A DNA stretch of 64,000 nucleotides from Turbatrix aceti (GCA_963969345.1 OZ017767.1:2356001-2420000), one strand, 5' to 3'; counted from the first letter of the stretch, positions 1 through 12,230 are shown. Numbers and translations are program-made. The notes: a model not told the origin generated them from the letters alone.

Positions 1-106
1 CTGGTACCAAACTATTTCATCATTTAAAATTTTTTAATTCAAAAAAATTGGACATTCAGTATATCGTATGTTTATTATAATACACCGAAGTTACGATAAT
101 AAATGA

Positions 107-2132
107 CTATGACGAAGGCGGCAAACAAATGAGTTTACAATTGGCAGATTTTTTAAAGTTGTTGAGATTGCCTCCGCACCCAAGGTACCAGAAGGAGCGG
201 CACTGGCCGGTGGATGGGTCGTGGTGGAAGCGATGGGACCACTGGGCACCGAGGCAATCACGGTTACCAACGTCGCGGGGCAGGGAGCAGACGATGCTTT
301 TATCCAGAGCATCGTACACGTCGAGATCGTCTTCGTCGTCGCTGCTTACGATGGAGTTGGCGTTAACGACCACTGAAAAAAAGGTGTATAAAAAAAATGT
401 ATAAAAATTTTGAAGGACATTTTTTGTTGAGGGAAGGGTCAAAAAACTGTACAAGGGTGTTTTGTAATTTTTTTAGCCCCTTTTTTAAGGGATGGGATTA
501 AAAAACTTTTTTTTTGGGGGGGGGTGGTGTCAAAAACTGCCAAGTATGCAAACCGCATTCGCTGTAAAAAAAAAATTTAAGAGTCGATAGTTAAAACACT
601 GAAATGGTTGCAGGTGTGCTATAAAAAAATTACAAGCTAGAGAGAAGAGAAGTGAATTGTCCAGGATCAATATTCTTGATCCATTGCCCAGCCGCCGCAG
701 CACCACCACCACCACCGGCGGGAGGCTTGTGAGCGCTGACTGTTTTGATCGTATTAGCGATGACGTTGATGAATCCGCCACCACCTCCACCGCCGCCGGG
801 GGGTCCACCGCCACCGCCGAGGTTACCTCCACCATATCCAGGAGCCACAACCGACGAACTACCGCCGCCGCCGCCTCCTCCACCGCCGCCAAGGCCGCTG
901 CCGAGGAATTGTCCGACGATGCCTCCGGGGCCTCCACCGCCCGCCAGGCCCTGGGTAAGGGTGCCAAGGATGCCGCCTGCTCCGCCGGAGCCTCTGTTCA
1001 TGGGCTCCGGAGGGGGTGGGGGAATTTCTTCGTAGTCATCTGGGAAACTCGGAGCAGGTGGTGGGGGTGGGGGTGGGGGCGGGGGTGGGGGTGGGGGTTT
1101 GGTAGGAGCCGGGGTAGGGGGCGGGGGCGTGGTTACGGGTTTCGGGGTACGGATGCGGACTGGTCGCTCGGTTGTTGTCGTGCCGGTTGCTAAAGTCGTG
1201 TTAGGAGTTATTAAAAATATTGTAAATAAATTTTTTACCGTAACCATTGTTATCGTTAATTTTTTTTACCAAAAAAAACTTTTTTTTCAAATTTAAACTG
1301 TCCCAAAGTCAAACCAACCCTTGCAATGCGAAGTCGCCATCTGACATGTGTGTTCGTCGTCAAACAAATTATCATTCGTAGCCTCCGTAGCGCATCCAGG
1401 GAACCAAAATTGCTCGCAGTTCCCAGTTTCCTTGTTGTACGTGAATTTCAGTGCAAATCCACAAAAACGACCTTCAGCGACGGATTGCTGACAGATATCC
1501 CCGTGCCTGAATGGCGGTGGTGGGGGTGGGGGTCTGTTAGGGGTCGGCTTGAGTTCCCTGATCTCCGGGACTCCGGTGACCAAACCCGCGGGCACAGCTG
1601 GTCGAGGGACCGGTTGGGGCCTGGAAGAGCCAACCGGGATTCCGCCGTTTGCAGCTGTTATGCACTAAATTAAAGAAAAAAATTGTAAACTGCTCAAATT
1701 CGTAATATTCATAAAAAAACACTTACGACAGGAGGAATAATCTTGCACTCATTGGCCGATTCGTCCTGATATCTCTCGGATGGCCTCATGCAGAGCTGTC
1801 GGGGAAAATCACAGGTGTAGGGGGCGCAGGCTGAGGTTGCGACTGACAGGTACTTGCCATCGGCTAGGAATGGCTCGCCTAAAGAGATAAACTGGCGTGA
1901 ACACGATCAAACCGTTTTTCTATTTTTTAATACAAAAAATTAACTGTGCTGCAAACCGTTTTGATCTTTGTTACTTCAACAACTCACATTCAGCAGTTTC
2001 GAACAACACTGCAAGGAACTCGTCGAAATCAGTCGGCAGCGCGCCATCTGAACCTCCAACTGCACAGATAACGACGACCAAAGCAACGGCCAAGAGTCCA
2101 GGTGACCCAAACGCCGGTGGCTTACGTCTCAT
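107..2132 (-). CDS. Secreted multi-domain Kunitz protein with Pro/Gly-rich linkers
   Basis: Five-exon model: 2132-1988, 1878-1727, 1664-1319, 1189-634 and 341-107, about 477 aa. The first four exons join in phase at GT-AG sites; the last acceptor (342/341) is less certain because a stronger-looking TTTTTTCAG at 378 is out of phase. The start has a signal peptide (basic MRRK then a Leu/Val stretch). Exon 2 is a Cys-rich segment, and exon 3 carries one Kunitz domain. Exon 4 is a low-complexity linker of TTTER, poly-Pro and poly-Gly. The last exon is an acidic stretch followed by a second Kunitz domain with canonical spacing (Cys pairs 10, 17, 7, 12 and 3 residues apart, FWYLGCGGNLNNF core). The family inhibits serine proteases or serves in extracellular matrix and cuticle; which applies here is not visible. 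No venom role is implied. Confidence 0.8.
1045..1100 (+). repeat. G-rich tandem tract (GGGGGT/C)n
   Basis: About nine runs of five Gs separated by single T or C on the + strand, encoding the poly-Pro linker of the Kunitz gene on the - strand. It could fold as a G-quadruplex on the template strand. The neighbouring 780-900 stretch encodes poly-Gly and is the same kind of low-complexity DNA. Confidence 0.8.
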
Positions 2133-4158
2133 GCTCTACAATTGGTCAACTGATGGATTTTTTAAACAATCACAGAAAAGTTGCGCGAGGCTTGCTGCCC
2201 GGGGGCATGCATCGCGCGCTGAAGGAATTAAAAAAGGAAGGAAAGAAGGAAAAGAAGCAGCGAACCCCATCAACATCGCATCGTGGCCCCTCTGAAGTTA
2301 TGTTCGACGGAGTGTGGAGATGTGTGCAAAATCGGACATCAATCGACGTCTTCTTCTGACTCTTTTTTTCTCAATCGTCCAAACCAAACACGTCCGTGTC
2401 CGCGTCCGCATGGGGCACGATCGGAGAAGGAGATGAGGAGTTGGAGGGGGATGGGATGGATACACGACCGGTTTGACGTCAACATCGAAGGACGAAGGAT
2501 GGCGGCGGCGTGGACTACTTGGCTTTATGACGCATAGCCAAGCTTGTTCAGGGAGAGGGGAAGAAGGGACGAAGATGGCGTATTGATCAGTTTGGGGCAG
2601 AGGCATTTTGGCAAAAACTGAGAGAAATAAACGGACCTGCTTTTTTCAAAAAATGTTTTTTTTGTTTTTAAAAACATTTTAAAAAATTAACGGAAAAGCT
2701 ATAAACTGTCAAAACGGAGCAGTATTCATATTTTGAAAAAAAACTGACAAGAATCAAAAAAAAATTATATGTTTCGTCCATTTTTTATTTGATGCACCAC
2801 TGACATTATTTTACATAAAAAATCAAAACTCTTTCAAATCTTTTGCTGTATTGTTTTGGCAAACTTCTGTCGGATGCAAAAAATTAAAATAACTGGGACC
2901 ATCTAGGTTAAACTTTATTTTCCAATCAAAATCTTTAAAAAACACGTCTCAATACCCCAAAATATTACTTTTACATCTGTATCAATATTTTGAAGTAAAT
3001 CGACAAAAATCCGGGCCAATTACTTCATTACGGACGTAATTTGAAAAATAAAAACTGAACGGTTTTCAAACTCAAACTTCCAACACGTGCCAAAAAACTA
3101 AAAAAACTGGGGCCGTCAAAGGTAAATTTTTTTCAATTAAAATTTTATAAAAAAAACACGTTTGAATACCCCAAAAGCTCCTACAAATCAATATCCTCCT
3201 AAAAAATCAGGGAAAAAAGATCTTGCGCCATAGCTGACTCACATCAGCAGCGTGGTGCTGACGTACACTGATTTCGGTCACAGCTACTTTCTTCTTGCCT
3301 CTATCTTTTTCTCCTCCCTCTTTCTCCCTCATCTGACAGGCATAGATGCTAGGTGCCCTCGGGGCACGATAATAACTGTTGCGTCGTTTATTGCTTCTGT
3401 GCAGCGCCGATGGCGGATGCAAGGGGAAAGGAGCAGATAAATACAACGCTTTCAAACTTTCCCTCTTCAATTTCAATTTTTTTTGGATTTCACTGCAGTC
3501 TGGGTGTTCATAAACGCTTTCTGTTTCGTCAGCATTGGAAAATCGGGACAAAAAAATGCACTTTGATGTCTATTTTTTTAACTGGAATTCACAATATTTT
3601 TGGAGGTTTTGGAAATCAAAAAATAATTCGCTGCCGCTGTGAGACACATAGGTTGCTACGTAAATATTTTAATAAAAACTGCAAAGTGGTTTTTTTCTAG
3701 TCCTCAAGGTGTTATACATATTTAGTTGTAATTGTTGAGAATGTCAAGTGCAGAGCAGAACTCAAATATTTTTCACTGATTTTTCGGTGAAATACTAAAT
3801 TGTGAAAGAAAAACTGGTAAATGGGCTGATTCATAAGATCCACAAAATCTCACATTGGTGATATGTGTCGGAGAATAGAAAAAACTGATGTTCATCAAAT
3901 GGATTCGAAGACAAAATGAACAAAATCCACAATTCGAGTACTCCCAGCGCGAATTTGCTTGCGTGTCAGAAAATGCAAGTGAAGTTGTCGTCGTTTCGGA
4001 CTGCAATTCACTTGTCGTTCGGTGCTGCGCGTGTTGGCAGCTTTTTTTTAATTTTATTTTAAAACCGAGGCTACTATTTTCGTTCTCTTATCGTGAATTT
4101 TTAATTTCTTTTTAAAACTGGCATATTGTACAGGGATTTTTCAGCACATTTGATCGCG
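2133..4158. other. Intergenic region, divergent promoters of the Kunitz and SEC61G genes
   Basis: No credible coding exon. The part nearest the Kunitz gene (2290-2610) is GC-richer and contains the palindrome TGACGTCA at 2474-2481, a consensus CRE. From 2640 on it is AT-rich with frequent AAACTG. An imperfect tandem duplication lies at about 2870-2995 and 3085-3205 (both contain CTGGG-CC-TC, then AAAACACGT, then AATACCCCAAAA). A 114-codon open frame at 3207-3551 on the - strand resembles nothing and was not accepted. Confidence 0.6.
2474..2481. promoter_or_regulatory. CRE-like palindrome TGACGTCA
   Basis: A perfect 8-bp CREB/ATF consensus, 342 bp upstream of the Kunitz start codon. Function is inferred from consensus only. 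Confidence 0.35.
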
Positions 4159-4578
<420 letters not shown>

Positions 4579-5522
4579 CGCGATTTTCTCTCTCTGGCTT
4601 GGCTGGCGACCACCCGCGCTGTCCTCTGTCCCCCGCAGGCAGCCCCAAAAACTCATGACCCATGAGCGAGTTCCTTCCCTCATTTTTTGTTGTTATTTAT
4701 CTTTGAAATTGTGACGAAGCTAAATATCTTCTCTTTTTGTATGGGATTTTTTTTTCTTTCGTTAAAAAAATCAATAAATATTTTGAAAAACTGGATTTAC
4801 TGTACGTCTACAAAAATTGCGACTTGTCGGTGGCGATTGGATGAGTTATAACAATCTCAAGTTTTTATTGATCGATTGTGTGTTGGTATTGAATTTTGAA
4901 GAAGAAAGTGGAAATTGGGGTGAACACTGCCGAGTTTTGTGTTAGAAATTTTTGACCATTCTTTGTTGAATTTTATGTTTTTTTTGTATACACTGTTCTA
5001 AGTCGGCGTTGTTGAGACCAAAAACTGTCGCGACACTTTTGTTTTTTGTCAAAATTCGAAAAAAAAGTTTAATTTTAATTAAAAACAAAATAAAAAACTG
5101 CGTGTGCATTTTGTGTAGTAAATTCCAATCCAAAAAGAATGTAAAAACTCTGCATGCTGAAACTAAAAAAAATAAAACTGCGGTGAAAAGCTCGGATAAT
5201 GCCTGGGGATTTTCACTGTTTTTGTTTGGTGCATCCGTTTTTTTACGAATTCTCATATGAGAATTCTCAAACCGTTTCAGAAACTGCTCTGTTATTTTAC
5301 GCATGAGAATGGAGTCAGATTTTTTAAAATATATTTTATTTTTCACGGGGACAAATGTATTATAAATGTAATCATACACATTTTCTTATATTTTTTATTA
5401 CATAATTTTGAGTCATCCAAAGTTCCTAAATTGTCTTGTAAAAATACAAGTTTCCTGTTTTATGAAAACTGAACTTAACCTTTTTCCTTTTTTAAATAAT
5501 GTTCTATTACTTTCAGCTCTCC
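4579..5522. other. Intergenic region between SEC61G and PMVK
   Basis: Holds the SEC61G 3' UTR with AATAAA at 4773. The rest is AT-rich DNA with repeated AAAAACTG. Overlapping open frames on both strands at 4940-5600 are AT-driven and have no recognisable protein character. The region ends in TACTTTCAG six bases before the PMVK start. Confidence 0.6.
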
Positions 5523-6270
5523 ATGGCAGCAGGGGATTCAGATGCCTCCCGAAAACGCCGTCTGACCCTTTTTCTGATCTATGGAAAGCGAAAATCGGGT
5601 AAAGATTTCTGCGCAGGGGTGCTTCGACAGGTTCTCGACCATCGGGCAGGCGTCGAAGGCTCCGCGGTGGTGAGAAGAATCTCGGATCCCCTCAAGGACG
5701 AATACGCGAAGCTCAAGGGTCTCACGTGCGCTGAGGCGCTCAAAACGAGTGGTCCGATGAAGGAGATCTACCGCAAGGACATGGTGGACTTCGGCGAACG
5801 TATCCGACAACGGGACAGCGGATATTTTTGTAGGTAGGATAAAAAAACTGTACATTTCATTTTCACGTGTTGTTAATAATTTTTTCAGACTGGCAACCCA
5901 GAATCTCCCCTCCCAAACCAGATTCCTGATAATCAGCGACTGTCGACGGCACTCGGATGTCGACTATTTCCGGACAACTTTTGATCACGTCGTGACACTC
6001 CACATCGTCGCCAGCGACCCGGTTCGCACTTTGAGAGGCTTCGTCTTCACTCCCGGCATCGACGACGCCGACACGGAATGCGCGCTCGATGATTTCCAAG
6101 AGGCAGACGCGACCATCGACAACAGCACTCCCGCCGACGAAGACGAATCCGCGAATCGACTGAAACTCGCCGAATTCTTTGACTACCTCATGGCGTCGTT
6201 GCACGTGGCTGAGAAGCCGACCCTTCCTAGCTTGCAGGCCAACGGCCATCCGGTCTCAATGAATGGATAG
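5523..6270 (+). CDS. PMVK: Phosphomevalonate kinase, animal type
   Basis: Exons 5523-5833 and 5889-6270 give 230 aa. The enzyme phosphorylates mevalonate 5-phosphate with ATP in the mevalonate pathway. Visible features are the N-terminal Walker-A-like YGKRKSGKD (about residues 20-28), the SDPLK-EYAK segment, RQRDSGYFCR, the SDCRRHSD motif, and the GFVFTPGIDDADTECALDD signature typical of animal PMVK, which belongs to the nucleoside-monophosphate-kinase fold rather than the GHMP family of fungi. The start is preceded by TTACTTTCAG ending six bases upstream of the ATG. AATAAA follows the stop at 6274-6279. The C-terminal tail after residue 200 is not conserved. Confidence 0.95.
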
Positions 6271-7362
6271 TAAAATAAAGAAATAAAATTTTAGGACAAC
6301 AAACTGATGTATGTAGGAGATTGCGGGTTAATACAAAATGTGATTTTTAGGGGTTACGTAACTGTCCAATGTACCACAAGAAAAGTACAGTCTATCTCAA
6401 CGTTTGTCATCAATCGTATGTAGGTCTGGCACGTCTTCTCCAGATTGTAAGCGTATTCAATATCGTTAAAGTCATAATATCGGGATCACTGTTCCCACTA
6501 TTTCATCCAGTGAACAGAATTTCTTTCGAATTTGCACTTTCGATCTATGGAACGTTTTCTTTGATTTTCTTTGACGAACAATAGTGGTTGATAAACTGTC
6601 TTCACATCAGACGTATCTGCCTAACTTGCTGGATTCAGCAAAAGGTAATTTTGGGGTATAACTGATCAATTATAGGTTGATTTTTTTAATGTTTCTGTGG
6701 ACACTGTAGTTTGTGTTATGAGGTAGTCAGACACTGTTGTTTCGTAGGTAATCTACTTTATTGATAGGTTTTGAGATTACCCGGATATTTTATTTATTTA
6801 TTTAGGCATGTTCTTCTCCTCGGAACATGTATAACCCGTAAAGCAGTCAGGATGGCAAAAAGATCGGCGAAAGCTTTGCCGTTCGTGAATTCAAACGAAT
6901 AACTGGCCCAATCTTCGGGCAGAACACCACACGCAATAGGGGTTTCCGGTTCATGCCATGGACTGATCTGACGTTACTACATGAAGTTTTTGTTGACAAA
7001 AAAATTATAACTGGGTGGGACTAAATATTTGCTAAATCTGTCGGATAGAGAAGGCACCCGGTAAAGTTCAAAATGCAAAAAAATATTTTTTTAATAAAAA
7101 AAATACCAAACGCTTTCAATAACATTTTCATCGACGATGAATTCCCCTATTTCAATCAATGCCCGCATCACCTTTGTTGATCGCTCTCCTACACACGTGC
7201 GTCGAACAATTCACAGTCAGACAGGTACCAGCAGCTCGCTCACAACCGAGCTCAACGCACGCGATTGATAACACAACGCGTTGCGGGCTACCCCTTTTCC
7301 GTACTGCTTTTCGCTAGTCTACGTGGCCTAAAAACTGTTGAAGTTTGTAACAGCGACTAACG
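6271..7362. other. Intergenic region upstream of the MCFD2-like gene
   Basis: About 1.1 kb without a supportable gene. It carries scattered + strand ACTG motifs and a GC-richer stretch around 7190-7330 next to the MCFD2-like start, likely its promoter. No TATA box is obvious. Confidence 0.5.
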
Positions 7363-8482
7363 ATGAATCAAATTTCACTTTTCATCGTCACTGCCGTTCT
7401 GGTTGGCATTTCTTATGGTAAGATTATGGTATAACTGATCTGACCAAAAGGAAAAATCTTCGTTGCAGGAGTTCAACTAAACCACAACTTTGGTGAAAAA
7501 TCCGAAATTCACGACCAGGATCACATCAAGCAGCACCTCGAAGACAAAATCGATGTTGACAACGTCAAAATCGATCCCGAAAACGAAAAATGGCACTATT
7601 TTTCGATGCATGATCTGAACAACGATGGAGTCATCGATGGACTCGAACTTGTCAAGGTACGTACTACTTTAGACAATCCTTTAATTAGAAAAAAAACAAA
7701 ACCAACAGCAAAAACAACACTTGCCGGTGTGCGGGGAAGAAGAATAGGAGAGCCAATTTAGAAGAAGAAACCAAGAATCTTGCCTCCAAGGTGCTTTCGT
7801 CGAGCTTCCTCGTGATCCATGATGCCACCAGACGTCGTGAGAACGAGGTGTCCGAACTGACGGGACGGCAGGAGGGAGGTCATGTACTTCTCGAGGTTCT
7901 TGAGCTGGATGTCGTAGCGGGGACTGACGACAGCGGCCTTGTTGAGGCGGCCGGTGAGATTGACGACAATCTTGCCCGAGCGATGGTCATCGACGATTTC
8001 AAACTCGCCAATGTAGCCTAAAATGGATGTGGGGTAAAAACTGTTCAATGACGGGTGAATTCTGGGGTAAAACTGTAAAATAGCTAGGAGATACTAAAAT
8101 AAGATTCAATAACGTACCGTGCTTCATCATGACGGTCAGGAAGCGGATGACAACCTTGCTGGAAGGTCGGATGATCACCTGGCGCTTTCCACGCTTTTCG
8201 GCGTTGTTGATCGAGTTCAAAGCATCGGCCAAAGCTCCCATGCGCACCATGTTTGCGGGTTGTTCCTGGAAACCACCAAAAAATCGTTAAACGAACCATA
8301 AAATCATATAAAAACGCGATTTTTAGGCAATGACACACTCGCACGGCGGACAAGAAGATATCCTGGAAGACGTCAAGCTCGAGACCTACGTCGATAAAGC
8401 CCTTAGTGCGTACGATCTGGACAACGACGGCGCGATTTCGTACACCGAGTATTCGATTGTATCGGAAAAGACGGAAAAATAA
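7363..8482 (+). CDS. MCFD2: MCFD2-like EF-hand cargo adaptor (host gene of nested RPS15A)
   Basis: Exons 7363-7417, 7469-7656 and 8327-8482 join in phase to give 132 aa. The order is signal peptide ([13 protein letters not shown]), an acidic His-rich region ([10 protein letters not shown]), EF-hand 1 ([18 protein letters not shown]), AMTHSH, and EF-hand 2 ([14 protein letters not shown]). This matches MCFD2, the soluble Ca2+-binding partner of the lectin LMAN1/ERGIC-53 in ER-to-Golgi export of glycoproteins. Both loops keep D-x-[DN]-x-D/G geometry with the terminal Glu. The 670-bp second intron contains the whole RPS15A coding region on the other strand. AATAAA overlaps the stop and recurs at 8486. 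Confidence 0.92.
7758..8250 (-). CDS. RPS15A: 40S ribosomal protein uS8 (S15a), nested gene
   Basis: Exons 8250-8118 and 8017-7758 give 130 aa, the exact family length. Near-identical motifs are [18 protein letters not shown] at the start, [15 protein letters not shown] across the splice junction, [18 protein letters not shown] and [21 protein letters not shown] at the end. It is a small-subunit protein binding 18S rRNA near the central domain. It lies wholly inside intron 2 of the MCFD2-like gene on the opposite strand. A TTTCCAG ends 15 nt before the ATG, consistent with trans-splicing. Confidence 0.98.
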
Positions 8483-8673
8483 ACGAATAAAGCTTGAAAA
8501 CGCGTAAAAAGGAGAGAAAACGGAGAAAAACTAAAGTTTGGGCAAAGCAACGCTAACGAACGATACGGGACAACCGGACGCGCACGCACACCCCCAAATC
8601 GTACACCGTTGGGGTGTTGAGGACTTTTCGCCAATCGCGACTGTTTTTGAAGTTTACAATTTTTTCAGGTTTT

Positions 8674-9692
8674 ATGAGACTTTTGACTGTTTTTCGACCT
8701 TTTACATCTTTGTTGTCCAAAATGTCGGTTGTACCGTATGAACTGGTGGATATTGGAGCGAATTTGGGGCATCCTAGTTTTAAGAAGGATCTGGATGCTG
8801 TTTTGGAGCGTTCTAGGCTGGCAGGTTTGTTAAAGGTGTTATACATTAATTAACTGTCGCTGCCGAATTATCTAGGCATATCAAAAATAATGATTACGGG
8901 TACGTCAGTAAAAAGCAGCAAGGAAGCTTCGAAACTGGCAGCCCAGTACCCGGGCTTTCTATATTTCACTGCTGGAATTCATCCACACGATGCCAAAGAC
9001 GCGAATGAAACTTCCCTGGCATCTCTTCGATCTCTGGCGACCGAAAATCCTCAATGCGTGGCAGTCGGCGAATGCGGACTGGATTACAACCGGGATTTTT
9101 CCCCTCGAGACGTTCAAAGGCAGGTTTTCGAGCAGCAGGTCGCCCTGGCCGTCGAACTCGAAAAACCGCTTTTTATCCACGAACGCGAGGCTTTCGACGA
9201 TCTCCTGGCCATCCTGGGAAAGTTTGAGGGCAGGTTGCCCAATGTTGTGGTACACTGCTTCACTGGAACTTCCGTCGAGGCCAGGAGGTACATCGAAAAG
9301 GGTTTTTACATTGGTTTAACTGGTAGAAATTCTCATGGACATTGTTTTACGTTCAAAAAAATTTTTTTGTAGGTTTTCTCTGGAAAGACAGATCAGAGAA
9401 CGGAGTGAAGCACGGCCTTAAGAACGGTGATATCGATCTCGACAAACTGGTCATCGAGACAGATGCGCCGTTCATGTACCCAAAAATCAACGACAAGAAA
9501 ATCCCGGCAGAAATCCGGAATTCTTACTCGCCAGAATCCGTTCAGCTGCACAAAAACGCGTCCTTCAACCGAAATGAACCCTGTTCCCTCGCCGCGATCT
9601 GTGAGCTCATTGCTGGCTTTGCCGGCGTCGATCCGAAGGTTGTGGCTGAGAAAACCACACGGAATGCGAAGATTATTTACGGATTGCATTGA
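8674..9692 (+). CDS. TatD-family metal-dependent deoxyribonuclease
   Basis: Exons 8674-8824, 8876-9322 and 9373-9692 give 305 aa (289 aa if the in-frame ATG at 8722 is used, whose context VPYELVDIGANL matches the family start). TIM-barrel amidohydrolase motifs appear in order: DIGANLGHPSF, AGIHPHDAK, VAVGECGLDYNRDFS, LEKPLFIHEREAFDD, VVHCFTGT, FYIGLTG, VIETDAPF and RNEP. The first motif lacks the bacterial HxH, as in TATDN1. The family is a 3'-5' exonuclease; the C. elegans relative CRN-2 acts in apoptotic DNA degradation. It begins only 192 bp after the MCFD2-like stop, with TTTTTTCAG five bases before the ATG. AATAAA is at 9700. Degenerate copies of its 3' end lie downstream. Confidence 0.95.
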
Positions 9693-9835
9693 GTGATGTA
9701 ATAAACTTGATTCATCAATGCCAGAAAGGTAAATAGGGATAACGATATCGGTTTGTAACCTTGGATAACTGAAGTTTGATCTGTGGTGCGACTTTTTTTA
9801 CGATATGCATTTGCGCATTTTTCTGCCAACAGGCT

Positions 9836-10045
9836 TAGGATTGGATGTTTTTCACTGCTTGCATTCGAACTCGTGTTTGTTCAATCATTCCTTAAGGAAA
9901 TTTGCTAGGTCTGATGTGAGCAAATATGCTAGACATTGTTAAACTGATCAAGATATATTTTTTGTGTTATAAAGTTTAAAAAAATACGCCACTGCTCGTA
10001 ATATTTTTATTATTTTTTTGGAAATAAGTTTTCATATTCTTATGC
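9836..10045 (+). repeat. Diverged duplicate segment, copy 1
   Basis: Pairs with 11330-11540. Shared blocks include GATTGGATGTTTTT-ACTG, TGCTAG-CATT-TTAAACTGAT, AAG-TATATTTTTTGT-TTATAAAG, TTTAAAAAAAT-CGCC-CTG and ATTTTTATTATTTTT. The order is fully conserved with substitutions and small indels throughout. Confidence 0.75.
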
Positions 10046-10075
10046 TTACTTAGTTTGGTAATGATAAACTCAGAA

Positions 10076-10245
10076 AACCACTCTGAATGCGAAGATTATT
10101 TTTTGGATTACATAAACTGGGGTGAACTTCATCGGGGATAAATATATCGGTTTGTAACCTTGGATAACTGTCACATCCATATGTAAGTTCGATGAGTTTT
10201 ACGAAAAATATGTATGTGCGTATTTTATATCGTAAAAAACTGTAT
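10076..10245 (+). pseudogene. Decayed copy of the TatD 3' end and 3' UTR
   Basis: Compare 9653-9830 with 10076-10245. Both run GAATGCGAAGATTATTT, then GGATT-CAT, then GGGATAA-ATATCGGTTTGTAACC, then TTGGATAACTG, and then a looser match ending in a CG-TAT-CATTTGCGCATTTT-like stretch. The copy keeps only the last few codons plus UTR and cannot encode a protein. Indels and substitutions show it is not recent. Confidence 0.7.
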
Positions 10246-11329
10246 GACTTTTGTAGTCTGTTGCTCGGCCTCACTTGCTTGACTGTCTGTTTTGTAGATA
10301 GGTCAAATCGTCGGCTTACGAAGAAACAAGCAGCCACCACGTGATCGCCAGTTAGTATATCTCGTTGCGCTTCTTTCACTGTCCGTTTGCTTGGCTTGTC
10401 TTTCACTGTCTGATTTAGCCTGGTCATCAGTCACCAAATGACAAAATGCGCATTCGTGGCGCTTTGTGAATTGATTGCTTGCATGTCTGTGCCGCGTTTT
10501 TTTTCTCCCAGCTTATGGCCGTTTTTGAAACAGCAATATGTCAAAAAACTGACGCCTATTAGATGTTCCAGAATTCGCAAAAACTGATGCAAAAACTGAG
10601 GTCATTATTTTCCTAGACTTAATTAACTTGTTGTTTTTATTTATTTACTTCGGATCCATATTTTCTTAACTGGGAATTTGTACTGCTATTTCCGGATTAT
10701 TGAAACTGTCCTTGTCGCTTGCACTTAATACAACGTTACAAATATTATACTTATATATTTTTTAAGTTTGTCACTGTTTGTTACCCAATTCATTATTTTC
10801 GATTAAAAAAACTGTGAGAAAAGTCGTTCAACGGATGTGTGATCCAAAAAAAGAGTCCAAAGACCGAACCCCATTTTGTTTTCTACGCCACATAAATATT
10901 CCAGAAGTCAAAAATGATACTCTTTATAACTGGCTTGTGGAAAGTTCACCCCACCGAAAAGGAACTCTTGGCGTTCGCGTTCCTTTTTGTTCCGCTTCTT
11001 TCTTGTTTCTTGTCCATCCATCGTCGTTCCTGTTCCTTCTGCGTAAGCAAGCATGCTTGTCGTATTTTTTACGACGACGTCGGCCGTGTCCTGGCCGGTG
11101 TCCGCGACTTGGTTCGTTCGCTCTATTCTTTCTTTCCGTTTTTTGGTGCTATGGTGTAATTGCACGGAGTGAACGAACGTAAGCTTTTCTGTTCTGTCAT
11201 GGTCAAATTTAGCCATTTTTTTGTTTTTCATTGAAACTGAGCACGATTGGTCTGTGCCTTTGACCGTACCGCAAAAATGAGGGGTTTACAAGTTGTTGTA
11301 TAACTGGCGAATTATAAAGTTGTTGTAAG

Positions 11330-11540
11330 ATTGGATGTTTTTTACTGCGCATTGCGTTCCAATATCAAACTGGCGTTTGTGGAATTATTCTTTCTGATGT
11401 TAGCAAAGAAACCACGACCACATGCTAGGCATTTTTTAAACTGATGAAGGTATATTTTTTGTTTTATAAAGTTTAAAAAAATGCGCCGCTGTTCGAAACA
11501 TTTTTATTATTTTTAAAAATAAATATTTATATCACTGTTG
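11330..11540 (+). repeat. Diverged duplicate segment, copy 2
   Basis: The second copy of the 9836-10045 segment, 1.5 kb further on in the same orientation. With the TatD 3' end copy it suggests repeated local tandem duplication of the DNA downstream of the TatD gene. The ACTG motifs are retained at matching positions. Confidence 0.75.
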
Positions 11541-12230
11541 TTGGTTTGGATACAATTGTACTCACTCATTAAACCCAAATTACAGAAATCACTAAAAAAA
11601 CTGTAATGTTTTTTTTCTATTTCCTAAATACATACTTCTTTTCCGGGAACGGCTTGATGACTGGTTGGAAAAAAACTATGGCTGAAACTTCATACGCATA
11701 AATAACCCAACAGCTTGCCAGTTAGCCAAAGCAAGTATTTGTAAGAAAATGATGACTAAAGTGTGGTTTTTTGGATTTTTTTCTTGATCAGAACTGCATT
11801 GGGTTGAGTAAATTAATACTATTTCTATAATTAATATTTTTCTATTTATTATAATTAAAAAAATCATCAAAAAACGCTTTTCTTCATCCAAAGTCTGTAA
11901 AAAACTGCGGACGATCGCAGTGATCTTTTATGTATACGCCTTGCTTTTTTTAAACCCCGGACTGCTACATTTTTTCTTTCAGTCAACCACCTTTAGGCGC
12001 CAACGACGAGCTCTGTCTACGATTTTTTCTCCCGTGTCAGCCTCTAGCTGGTTGATTTTTTTTCTTTTTTTTATGTTCAACTATGATCTTTAGCATTTTT
12101 TGAAATTTTTTTTTTGCAAAAAATGTGACTAATCATATGACTTTTGTTAAATTGGAAAAACACTGAACCGAAAGATTATTGGGATATTTTCGGTGTCATC
12201 ATGTGCTCGTAGACGTGATTATGGGATCTA

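Noticed and set aside
3207..3551. 114-codon open frame on the - strand
   Set aside because: Low-complexity Lys/Glu/Arg sequence from CT-rich DNA, no splice partners and no recognisable motif.
10778..11231. Overlapping open frames on both strands (107-134 codons)
   Set aside because: Mutually antisense and rich in Phe/Lys simple sequence; no start context, splice sites or domain.
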